Of a DNA stretch of 25,867 bases, positions 9,601 to 18,133 are shown in pieces. Each line of letters starts with the position of its first letter. Positions within the stretch are counted from its first letter, which is position 1. Origin of the DNA: Intoshia linei (lineage: Eukaryota > Orthonectida > Rhopaluridae); assembly GCA_001642005.1 (NCBI GenBank), contig LWCA01000487.1, forward strand, positions 1-25,867, in the 5' to 3' direction. The notes under the pieces are model-generated. The model saw only the letters and a program-made list of their open reading frames with translations, did not search any database and had not been told where the DNA came from. The translations under genes and the position numbers were made by a program.

Positions 9601-10702
9601 TTAAAATTCTTAAATTTTTGAAAAAATGTGATACACTATTGTATACAATACTGTTGCACAAATAAAATCAATTCTAAACTGGCATAATTGATACAATTAA
9701 TTTTACAATGGCATTTTTAACCATTTCGGTGATGTTACAGTTTTCCCATTCAGATTGATCATGTCTAATATTGCTCCAAGGGTATTTTAAAAAACTGGGA
9801 TTAACTATTTAAATTTTAAAATTAAAAATTTAAAATATGACAGTAGACCTGGGGAAATACTGATTTTTCGTTAGAACAAAATTATTAAATAATGATATTA
9901 GAGAAAAAATTATTTTAAAATTTAGTCATCCAAAACATAGTATTTAATTAAATTAAATTATTTTTATGTTTAATATATGGTAAAGTTTTGATTCGCTACG
10001 AATGTCTGTCAATGAAAACAGCTTATATCACTGTAAATAAATTTATATCAGAAATTAGTTTAAGATGTTACATAATCATAATCATCATTTAAAGTAGTAA
10101 CAGGTATCGGTTTCCATAGTTTAGAGTCCCATAAATTGGTTACTGACGACTTGAATAGTGCTACGTTTACTAAAAAAAAATGTTAACATCTTATGTTCAA
10201 ATAAAGAACTTAAATTGGCAGTTGCTAAACAGGCATTCATATCAACACTTCGAATCTTCACCTAAATAACCAAAAGTTAATGAATAAATTACATGTTACT
10301 CTAATTGGATTATAAATTCCAGCAATAAAGTTTTCGTTAACGTATCGATTTCTTACAAATTTTCCAAAAGCATAACTTTGAATCTCTCCTTGCTATAATT
10401 AATAAAACATTATTTCATACATTTCATTACTTTGGTTAGTTCTTTTAAACCTTGTGGCCAAATCTTTTCATCTCCATCAAGACTAAATTGTGAGGTTCTT
10501 TCGGCATTATGCACAAACTGAATGAAATACGTAATATATTTGTTTAAATAAATATTACCATTATAACTTTTAAAAACTTGTATTTGTCAAATTTTAAACC
10601 AATATTGTCTTCTTTCGTAACATGATCAGTATTCTTTGCTGATATGACCATTAAAAGTGCATAAATGCACGATACTGGTAAAAAATGAAAAATATTTTTC
10701 AT
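6613..10702 (-). CDS. HAP-B, catalytically dead histidine acid phosphatase paralogue (11 exons)
   Basis: Exons, high to low: 10702-10559, 10517-10431, 10392-10300, 10261-10072, 8462-8370, 8332-8246, 8179-7961, 7561-7479, 7431-7233, 6966-6856, 6785-6613; about 490 residues. It starts with a signal peptide (MKNIFHFLPVSCIYALLMVI). Family landmarks follow in order: WPQGLKELT, QGEIQSYAFGKFVRNRY, VKIRSVDMN, LWKPIPV, YPSW, PGFTDALIYEL, GEKFIRLYYRK and GCEKLCPLNTFYKIL. A membrane span (ILSVILASILGLSILVFFGLI) and an Asp/Glu/Asn-rich tail complete it. The RHGxRTP motif reads HNAERTS, DxDR reads DMNA, and the HD region reads TINVA, so the nucleophile and acid/base residues are gone. Two frame problems exist: a 1-nt excess in exon 4 at a run of nine T, and a 1-nt phase mismatch between exons 7 and 8. 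It is a pseudoenzyme gene or a young pseudogene. Most introns are 37-70 nt. Confidence 0.75.
7044..7075 (+). repeat. short dispersed repeat, copy in HAP-B intron 9
   Basis: AAAATATGTATTTATGATCACACTAGTTAA here corresponds to AAATATACGTATTTATGGTCACACTAGCTAA at 15206-15236, with few differences over about 30 bp. Shared sub-blocks are GTATTTATG and TCACACTAG. It is probably the end of a transposon family, but no partner end is seen. Confidence 0.45.
8849..9050 (+). repeat. 190-bp dispersed repeat, copy 1
   Basis: Closely similar to 13441-13603 (+) and to the reverse complement of 19844-20054. Conserved blocks are ACAAGTTTTGGAACCACT, GATTTTTAAGTTAGA, TCAACGTGAATTTATTTTTT, GGCAGAGCTAGGTG and ACGTAGTACATAACAGTC. 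There is no real ORF. The GGAACC/GGTTCC inverted motif at one side recalls hAT ends. Confidence 0.8.
9216..9556. mobile_element. pogo/Tc1-type MITE, 337 bp, TA target
   Basis: The left end is TA|CAGTGGTCGCTCCCTAAATT (from 9218). The right end read in reverse is TA|CAGTGATCGCTCTCTAAATT (to 9554). Both continue GAACA, so 22-23 of 25 bases agree. TA dinucleotides flank both ends (9216-9217, 9555-9556). Further copies of the motif lie inside (near 9259 and 9481-9508). CAGTG ends of this composition are typical of pogo/Tigger-like non-autonomous elements. It is inserted in the older element at 8647-9640. Confidence 0.85.
9641..10071. other. HAP-B intron 4, upstream part
   Basis: AT-rich sequence without recognisable coding or repeat structure, running up to the exon 4 donor. 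Confidence 0.4.
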
Positions 10703-10755
10703 TAAACTGATATCTTTTAAATAAACGTTAAATAAATAGCAATAGTAATAAACTT

Positions 10756-12030
10756 TTAAAAGTAAACACTGTATACATTTTCGATTTTTGTGATATAATC
10801 ATTAAACCTCCCCGTTTTCAGTCGTAGGGTAATTTTTTTAAATGATGGAGAATTCTTAATACTTTCCGATCTCTTTGTATCGAGAATTAAATTTTGACAT
10901 TTTTGGATTATAAGGAAGAAATTTTTCATTATGACTGGAACCGAGCTTCTTAGCTCTCTTATCATGATTACGTTTCGATTGATTCGCGTCAAATATTTAA
11001 TCACATGTTCAGCTCGTTTATTCCCGCGATTGTAATGTTAAGTTAGTTTCATCAATTCTACAGGAGCACATTTGTTTCTTTTAGAGAGAGAAAATTGAAT
11101 ATTTTCCATTATATTGTCTGTACTTAAATCCCATTCATTTTCATTTTTACATATAATTCTCAGTCTATCGCGAACAATACGATTTGTCTTTTTACTTTGC
11201 CATTTTCTTGATTGTGATAATCTCTATATAGCCTTAGGGCAGGGGTTGCCAAACTTTTACATACCATGCGCCACATTTTTATCATGCGATCTCAGACGCG
11301 CCAAAAATATTTGTGAAAGTCCAGCTATTAATATAATTTATACGTATAGAAATATAAACTATTTTAATTTTTTTACAATACAACGATACATGTATACTGT
11401 GTAGTCACTATAACTCATACTATACTGTAGTGGTCTTTAATAAATGAGACTTTTTGGGTTTTTTTGATCACGCTAGTTTTTCAATATTTGGATTTAAATG
11501 AGTTTATGAGAGCATAATGACGTTCTTCAAAAAATATAATAAATCATTAATAAATTAAGACTTAATTATTAAAGTGCCGGTAAATCAATAATTAAGATTA
11601 CCTTGCTAATTAAAAATTAAGGAATATAAGGTGAACGGATTTTATAGTAGATTCGCAAAGTTTTCAGGTTATTTCTCCACTACCACAGATTACTGAAATA
11701 AAATGAATCTTATTACAATTTAAATTATCTAATTATCTTCCTCTATCAAAAATGTAGTACTCGATCGTATTTGCATATTATCAGTGAATAAATTAATTTT
11801 GCGTCTGTGATTGCATCGATTCAATTTACAGGTAAATATTCTAAATGTCCACTATAATGATTGACTATAATTATAATATATATTTTTTCATGTGCCGAGC
11901 GAGGCATATGTCTCATTATGTCCATTTGCCAAAGATCATTAAATTTATGGACTTGAAGTGTCTTTAGTGGAGAATCTTCTCCACTATTCCTTACTTTTTG
12001 TGTATTAAACGTCACACATTTATACATGTA
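10756..12030 (-). pseudogene. LTR-retroelement integrase, broken in several pieces
   Basis: The minus frame at 12030-11821 reads ...LKTLQVHKFNDLWQMDIM and then HEKIYIIIIVNHYSGHLEYL. This is the start of an rve integrase core: the first catalytic Asp in WQMD and a DHxSG-like block, here NHYSG. A TGA at 11821-11823 interrupts it, after which IDAITDAKLIYSLI continues to 11746. The C-terminal part resumes at about 11230, with HNQENGKVKR, a 1-nt frameshift, then NRIVRDRLRIICKNENEWD and SLSKRNKCAPVELM, stopping at 11040. A Lys-rich segment follows (11004-10756). The central part with the second catalytic Asp and the Glu is missing or replaced by the insertion starting at 11240. A Gypsy-like Pol is most likely. 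No LTRs or reverse transcriptase were recognised here. It is not functional. Confidence 0.72.
11240..11330 (+). mobile_element. hAT-like terminus inserted in the integrase
   Basis: CAGGGGTTGCCAAACTTTTA followed by a CATGCGCCACA block resembles the start of non-autonomous hAT elements. It lies where the integrase frame is interrupted. No matching inverted end (GGCAACCCCTG) is present before 11746, so the other end is lost or diverged. The plus-strand ORF at 11114-11404 spans this boundary and is spurious. Confidence 0.5.
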
Positions 12031-13142
12031 TGTATAATAAATACAATACAGTATTTCGAGAATGATGCAGTATCGCAACTTTCATTATTAATCTTCATAA
12101 TTTATAGTTTTGATTAAAATAAATTTTTATATAAATACAATTAAATTTTTTTTATACAAACTAAATTTTATCGCGGGCACGATAACCCTGGTACATATGC
12201 ATTGCAAATTAATGAAAAAAATTGTTGAAACTTTTTAAATTCTTAAAATTATCTTTAAATTATCAATGAATATGAGAAACCTTATAAAAAATTAATTATT
12301 CACTTGTTCAACCAAATTTGTTTAAATTTGAATAAATATATTGTAGTGTGAATATTTTTTTATAAATGCAGTTTAATGAACCAATTATTCTAATTTTATC
12401 AAAATTAATTGTCAATTTATTTAAAACATAATAAACACATTTTTATATCGAAATAAACTGTACACAATTTTTCTAACCAAATTGACCCGACATCAATAAT
12501 TAAAAATAGAATATCGATTTTTACATTAATGATCGTAATATGTTACATCGTTACATTAATGATTAATAATATCGTAATATTATTTTAAGATATTATTAGG
12601 GCTATAATTATAAAAGGTTTATTTAAGATATATATAAAAATAAAAGCATTATACTTATAGTTAAATTTTAAAATATGTAATCGATTTATTGTACATTGCA
12701 CTACAAATTTTAAGTTTAATATTACTTTTATTACATCCATTCCATATGTTTTAATATTTGAAAATATTTTTTTCAATGTTATTATGCAGGACTGTTGTTG
12801 GAGCATTGTCTATTGTACTGACCACAAGTATCATTATAATTGTTATAAGTTAAATTAATTATTCACGTTTTGTATTAATAAAATTAAGAATAATAATAAT
12901 ATATGTATAAAATGCATTAATATCTTTAATTTGATTGTGAAATATAATATTAATATTCTATAAATTTTAAAAATAATATTTATGGTGTTGAAATTCGTAC
13001 GTAATCATACAGGTTCAAATAGAACAGACAAACTGAGTATTTTTATTTTTTTTATACTAAATATTAAACAAATGATATATTACTGGTTATTAAATTTGAA
13101 ACTCCAGGACCATTTTATTTCAACCAATTTTTTTAAATTATC
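12031..13142. other. intergenic AT-rich stretch
   Basis: No gene family is recognisable. The minus ORF at 12585-12806 is low-complexity. A plus-strand acceptor ATGCAG near 12790 is followed by a short hydrophobic open frame (TVVGALSIVLTTSIIIIVIS) ending in TAA near 12852. It could be the last exon of a small membrane protein, but no upstream exon was found. Confidence 0.3.
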
Positions 13143-13145
13143 TTT

Positions 13146-13200
13146 ACTTATATATGCTTTGTCTGTCTGTCTGTGTTATCGTTTATTTCAATAACTACCA
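13146..13200 (+). repeat. ACTTATATA/TG-rich dispersed repeat, copy 1
   Basis: It has ACTTATATATG, then (TCTG)n, GTTATCGTTTATTTCAATAA and a CTTAGAATTTT tail. The same order of blocks is seen at 14418-14515 and 24318-24395. It resembles the 5' parts of some insect Helitrons, which I cannot verify here. Confidence 0.45.
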
Positions 13201-13440
13201 GTCTTAGAATTTTATAAAGTCTCATTTCTATTAAAGTTTTTTCCGGGTGTTAGTAAGATACATTTCAACCTCCCCAACTTACATCTTACGGGTCAAAAAG
13301 TCCAGTTTTTTTTTTGAAAATCAAAATGAGTTCGAGAATTTAAAAAAAATTACAGGTGGTACAGTTGTATTCTGTTAACACACACAAAAAATTTCAATCT
13401 GAATAAGTGACGCCTTCACGTCCAAAAAAGCACTTTAGTA

Positions 13441-13603
13441 TCTACCTATAACTAGTTTAGGAACCACTCCTTTAAAATATTGATAATGATGAATAGTAGG
13501 ATTTTTAAGTTAGACTTTCAACGTGAATTTATTTTTTTGGTAGAATAAAAATGTACCCTAGGCAGAGCTAGGTGATGTTTTTACGTAGTACATAACAGTC
13601 TAG
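13441..13603 (+). repeat. 190-bp dispersed repeat, copy 2
   Basis: It matches copies 1 and 3 over GAACCACTCCTTTAAA, GATTTTTAAGTTAGACTTTC, AACGTGAATTTATTTTTTTG, GGCAGAGCTAGGTGATG and ACGTAGTACATAACAGTC. It is truncated on its left compared with copies 1 and 3. Confidence 0.8.
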
Positions 13604-14107
13604 TAAACGTATAAAATGCAAAAAATGATTTTTTAAACATTAAAATAATATATAGTTGACACCAGATTAAGAAACATTCATTTACAACGTACTATATAAT
13701 AATATATTAATGTTAATGTTATGTATATATAAATATATACTGTATATATGCAATGTAATTATTTATGACAAAAATCCAATTATAATAAAAATTTTCAGGC
13801 ACAATTAATTACATACAGTTGCTTTTTACCAAATTATTTAAAAAATTACAATAAAAATGTTCACCCTATATTCAATATGACGAATTCGATTGAAATTGGA
13901 TTATCTTTCTTCATTACACACTTACTACGTTTAATATAATTTAAAAATAAACTGGTTTATATTGTATGTTTATGTACATTGGGGTGTTCCATTTGAATTT
14001 TTTCAACTTTTTTATACTGAAAATATTATATATCTATTAGGAATATATAGTCTTAACAATTTTAGTGGTCTGTTAACATCGATAAATTATTTATAATTTA
14101 CAAATGC
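13604..14107. other. AT-rich spacer upstream of small membrane-protein gene
   Basis: No ORF or repeat is recognised. It presumably contains the promoter of the gene starting at 14108, but no definite element can be called in such AT-rich sequence. Confidence 0.3.
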
Positions 14108-14867
14108 ATGTCGATGAAATATTTATATTTTTTAATTTTAATAAATTTAAAAATTTGCAAAATAAATCTCAATACGATAATAACAAATTATACTGCATTT
14201 AATCATAATCTTGAAAGTTTTTAAAATGAGAAATTGGATAGCAATGATAAAAAAAACAGAAGAATTTATATATGAGACTAAATTTTATATTTTTATGTTT
14301 AAAATGTGTATAAGTCAATTAATATAATTTTAAAATCACAATTTTAATCTTATTAAATTAATCAATTAAAAAATTTGAAAAATATTTATTGTACAATGTA
14401 CATTATTGATATCCAATACTTATATAAAAATGAATTTCTGTGTGTGTGTTTGCGTGTGTATAACCATTTATTGAACAAATTGATAGTCGCAAAATTTTAA
14501 AAAAACCCAACTTCTCATACCATCATATTTTTAAAATAAGTCAAAATTTTACAATTATGACAGAGTTTGTTATCTAAGTAACATAAAATACGTATTATCT
14601 AAGTATAAAATATGGCCACACTAACTATAATAATGTGGCCCGCTTAATCTGTCACTATTAAGTATGTATTTTTCTATAATTATTAAAATAATAAATTAGG
14701 AATTTATATCTATTATATATATATATTTATTATATTTATATATTTTATTATATTATTATATTATATATATTTATATCCCAGTTGTCATAATACTTATATC
14801 ATTATCTATAATTGTGACTGTTATAATATTAAATTGCCATCATAAAAACACCAAAGTTCCAGTTTAA
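14108..14867 (+). CDS. small single-span membrane protein, three exons
   Basis: Exon 1, 14108-14216, encodes a signal-peptide-like start (MSMKYLYFLILINLKICKIN) and potential N-glycosylation site NYT. A 43-nt intron (GTTTTTAAA...AAACAG) leads to exon 2, 14260-14307 (EFIYETKFYIFMFKM). Its donor GTATAAGT is near consensus. Exon 3, 14782-14867, starts after ATCCCAG and gives a strong membrane span (VVIILISLSIIVTVIIL) followed by a short basic tail NCHHKNTKVPV and TAA. All junctions are phase 1 to phase 1. AATAAA overlaps the stop (14867-14872). The product is about 80 residues: secreted N-terminus, tiny ectodomain, one span. The family is not recognised. The second intron contains a TG-rich repeat and an AT microsatellite. 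The model rests only on frame and splice consistency. Confidence 0.45.
14418..14515 (+). repeat. ACTTATATA/TG-rich dispersed repeat, copy 2
   Basis: ACTTATATAAAAATGAATTT, then CTGTGTGTGTGTTTGCGTGTG, ATAACCATTTATTGAACAA and a run ending AAAAACCCAAC. It shares block order with 13146-13200 and 24318-24395 and lies in the second intron of the small membrane-protein gene. Confidence 0.5.
14705..14775. repeat. TA/TTA-rich microsatellite
   Basis: About 70 bp almost wholly composed of TATAT and TTATATTA units, just upstream of the exon 3 acceptor at 14781. Confidence 0.7.
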
Positions 14868-15205
14868 ATAAATGTTCTGTTACAAATATTTGATACATAT
14901 ATGCTTTCAACCACATTTTTTATTTAAAAATCACTGTCATGCCGTCGATTATTTCAATGCACCATGTATAAAGTTTTCTTTAAATAGGTATGTATATTTT
15001 TACTATATATAAACCGCCTAAACAACAATGCCGAACCTACTGTATCTGAGGTCCCTCTTCGATTAGGCTAAATAATTGTAATATGATGGCATCGTTTTTG
15101 CAAATTGAGAATTAAGAAAATTATATTGTTGAGTATCATATTAATACATTCATCTATTTTTTCGGTAAAATTTTGTTTAATTTTAAATTCTGTTTTGATT
15201 TATTT

Positions 15206-15236
15206 TCAAATATACGTATTTATGGTCACACTAGCT
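15206..15236 (+). repeat. short dispersed repeat, second copy
   Basis: It matches 7044-7075 over GTATTTATG.TCACACTAG.TAA. It sits at the left edge of the GC-richer block. Confidence 0.45.
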
Positions 15237-15408
15237 AAGATCTAAAAGTTGTTTATAATAATTTTGCTGTGTAAGTCGTTGAGCTGTCACTAAAAGAAAC
15301 GCTATCGATTGCTATAACAATTCTAAAAATAGAAATTTGTATCTCAAAGACACACCTTGTTATGGAAGTTAATTGAGCGGTTTAATAAAATTTTTTATGA
15401 AATTTACA

Positions 15409-15603
15409 TTAAACCACAAGGAAGATGCAGAAAAAATAGAAGCTCCCACAATTATTTAGAGACAGGCTGTCTGAATTGAAACCGGTACACATTTTGAGTA
15501 TGGGTTTCGCATAGTTTACGTGACAACAACTAAAATTAATGTTCTTCAATCTCCATTGGTTTGCTTGCTCTTCGCCGCTCAATTCATGAAAACAATGAAG
15601 AAT
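15409..15603 (-). other. unrecognised open frame in a GC-richer island
   Basis: The minus frame from 15603 to TAA at 15411-15409 is open for 64 codons with balanced composition. It reads ELSGEEQANQWRLKNINFSC, then CHVNYAKPILKMCTGFNSDS, and ends in a hydrophobic stretch SFYFFCIFLVV. There is no Met at the start and the upstream codon is TAA, so it would need a splice acceptor (AATTGAG near 15577 is possible). The surrounding block, about 15270-15710, is visibly less AT-rich than its neighbours. It may be a decayed exon or a transposon piece; no family is recognised. Confidence 0.3.
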
Positions 15604-15671
15604 TTTTTACCTAATTTTATAGGCTACGAAAAATGGCACATTTTTATCAAAATAAAGTAGCGCTAGGAATG

Positions 15672-15712
15672 ACTTAACCCTGGTAAAAATGATGCACCGC
15701 AAGAAAGCGGTG
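15672..15712 (+). repeat. TTAACCC end with hairpin
   Basis: TTAACCCTGGTAAAAATGATG precedes a hairpin CACCGC-AAGAAA-GCGGTG. The TTAACCC start resembles the other piggyBac-type ends in this window, but no partner end was found. Confidence 0.3.
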
Positions 15713-16217
15713 TCATATTATAAATTTACATGTTTTAATTATTGTTTAATGCAATTCAATTAAAGTAAGTATTAATTAATCGTATTGGATTATACAGTGT
15801 AAATCACCATTGAAGATATGTAAAATTTTAATAAAGATCTAAATTATTAATATTATATTTATGATTCTAAATGTTAATAACTCTAAAATAGCCTAATATT
15901 GTAATTTTACTACCAAATTTTCTCATATTTATATTTCTTTGACACGCGGATATTGAATTTTTTAAAAAATAAAGGAAAACAAGGGTGCGTATTTAATGGT
16001 TCAAACCCACGATAAATATTAATTTTGATTACGTTATGTTAGGATATTAGACAATAATAGATAACAAATATTTTTGACTAAGTATATTAAATAGAGCGCA
16101 ATATCTAGTGTAAAACAAAATTATAAACTAAAAATAAAATGTCTTCATTTTCCAATCAATCCATCCTGGCATGTGACAAATATTTTTACAGAATTATTTA
16201 TTTTAAATTAATGTAAA

Positions 16218-16896
16218 TTATTTCTCTATATCAATATTTTCATTAGACTTTTGAATCAAACATTCCATTATTTTTTTCATTTTTGTAACATTTGTTTTGC
16301 CATCTAACAGTTCAAATCTGCGAGAATATCTCTTTTTGTGTAGAGGTTTTTTACTGATTTTAAAATGTACAATTATTAGTAAAATTGCTCCAAATATAAT
16401 AAAAGAAAATAGTACTACAAGGACACAAAAGAATATAGTTTTGTAACTATCCGACTTTACTACATTGTAGATTATCGGAGTGTGATTATAGAAATTATTA
16501 TTCTTCAATTGGATATTTTCATCGTCTTCTTGAGTTGTATTGACATTACTTTCATCTATATTTCCATTTATAATTACATTTTCATCATTTTTGTCCACTT
16601 GATTATTTTTAATTCCATTATTGATATTATTATTGCTTTTTGTTTCACTACTACCATTATCTTTATTTATTTCAGTTACATTATTCATATTGCCAACATC
16701 GGAGCTTGTACAATCGATATTAAACTTTTTAGATACATCATCATAACATTGATTCATATATAATTTGTACATATCCTAAAATGTAATTCAAATTTTTAAA
16801 TAATAAGGTGATGAATAGTTACATTTTAAAATTTAAAACCACCATGTTTTGGTCACATTTTCTTCTGATTACTTTTAATTGCTCATTTAGATAGCC
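16218..16896 (-). CDS. HAP-C, C-terminal exons of an Asn-rich single-span membrane protein
   Basis: The last exon, 16775-16218, follows acceptor ATTTTAG and stays open for 185 codons. It encodes a Cys-containing segment (MYKLYMNQCYDDVSKKFNID, then C), then about 80 residues rich in Asn, Asp and Glu with several Nxx(S/T) sites, then a membrane span (FFCVLVVLFSFIIFGAILLI) and a basic 47-residue cytoplasmic tail. A phase-0 exon at 16896-16843 (LNEQLKVIRRKCDQN) can be joined by a 67-nt intron with donor ATG|GTGGTT. Aligned by eye, NEQLxxIxxxC...YKLY...DD...C resembles HAP-B NEDSQLILQKIEGC...YKIL...DD...C, so it may be a very diverged phosphatase paralogue; that is a weak inference. The ORF on the opposite strand (16482-16763) is a shadow. 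Upstream exons were not found. Confidence 0.55.
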
Positions 16897-16975
16897 CTAC
16901 GCTATAAACCAGACATTCCCAATTGTTTTATTTTTTATACCTTTAAAAGTTTAAAATCTGGATTTAAAAAGAATT

Positions 16976-17180
16976 TTAACCCTTTCACTGTCCACTGACT
17001 TTTATGTACAATCACCACACGTCTGGAATTTATGTTTTAATTTAAACTTGTATTATTTTAAATTACCAATGTGAAAATATATATAAAATAATATAAAAGA
17101 ATAAAGTTTATATTATATAAAGTTATATAAAGAAATTGCTGTGTATATAATATAGTTTACACAAACAGTGAAAAGGTGAA
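16976..17180. mobile_element. piggyBac-type MITE, second family
   Basis: The left end is TTAA|CCCTTTCACTGTCC (TTAA 16976-16979). The right end read in reverse is TTCA|CCTTTTCACTGTTT (to 17180). The right TTAA has mutated to TGAA on the plus strand. About 197 bp, no ORF. It lies upstream of HAP-C, possibly in one of its introns. Confidence 0.55.
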
Positions 17181-18133
17181 AAAAATCGTAAATCATTTGC
17201 TTATTCACGAGAATGGGTCCTTGTTTAAAATTTAAATTTAATATTTTACGATTGCAATATGTTACTCAATAGGTAAAGTAAACTAGTGTAGTACTAAATT
17301 TAAACAAATAAAATATAATATTATTATGGCCTTACTTGGAAAAGTTTTGATATATTACTGCATAATTTCAACACTAATATCACATTATGTTTATCTAAAA
17401 TTTACAATAAAACAGATCAGTTTTTTGTCAGTACTTTTAGATATACTTGATATCTATTAATAAGTCATAAAAATTTTAAATATTTAGTTCCCATTACAAT
17501 TTTCTAAAACTAAATTAGTTAATTAAATCTATGCATTTCTCGGATATAAATTGTGATGCGAAAATAATTAATAAATTAACTAACTAATAAATAAATAAAA
17601 AATAATTAATTAATTAATTAAAGTTAAAATTATTAACAAATAATGAAAAATAGACCTATTTACTGTACACTGGGTTATTGTAATTTATGCTAATTAGTTT
17701 AATAATTATTGAAGATTCCTAGGAAAAAATATATACAGGGACAGTCAAATACTGTTTGAACATATTTAAAATTAATAATATATATCAATAAATATATTTA
17801 AACTTAGAATGAATTATACAATAATAATATTATCAGAAGTATATGAATGTATAATGTCACTTAAAAAGTAGATTTAATTATTGGTAAATTAATACAACAA
17901 TATAAATAACAATATTCGCATGAATAAACATGCTTCACCACTTTAATTTATTAATGTGATACTAAATTTCTGCTTCCCGAAATCATGTGTTTTTTTGATA
18001 GGAATAATTTCATTTTGTGCTATGTTCGTTTTATTAGTTGATACAATATACAAGAAAAATGTTATAAATATATTCAAATTTAAAAGAAACATAATATAAA
18101 ATATATATTCAAATATTTATACAAATTAAATTG
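17181..18133. other. AT-rich intergenic stretch
   Basis: No gene family or inverted-repeat element is recognised. A 44-codon plus ORF at 17326 starts hydrophobic (MALLGKVLIYYCIISTLIS) but has no supporting second exon. Simple ATTA runs occur near 17570-17625. Confidence 0.3.

Larger units (their letters stand above)
8647..9640. mobile_element. old inverted-repeat DNA transposon in HAP-B intron 4, with nested insertions
   Basis: The ends are imperfect inverted repeats of about 55 bp. The left contains TAGGGTCACA, then AAGGACGAACGGAACGCATT and CTGTGCA (8647-8697). The right, reverse complemented, contains ATAGTGTATCACATTTTTTC, then AAGGACGAACTGCATT and CTGTGCA. Internally it carries one copy of the 190-bp dispersed repeat (8849-9050) and a pogo-like MITE (9218-9554). 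A related right end occurs at 21213-21401. No transposase is readable, so the superfamily is uncertain. Confidence 0.6.

Noticed and set aside
11114-11404. Plus ORF of 96 codons
   Set aside because: It crosses the boundary between antisense integrase and a hAT-like end, so it is a chance frame.
12585-12806. Minus ORF of 73 codons
   Set aside because: Ile/Lys/Asn-dominated low complexity with no splice context.
16482-16763. Plus ORF rich in Ile and Phe
   Set aside because: It is the complement of the Asn/Asp-rich HAP-C exon; the composition is a mirror effect.
17326-17460. Plus ORF with hydrophobic start, like a signal peptide
   Set aside because: No downstream exon, no poly(A) logic and no family; hydrophobic frames are common by chance in AT-rich DNA.
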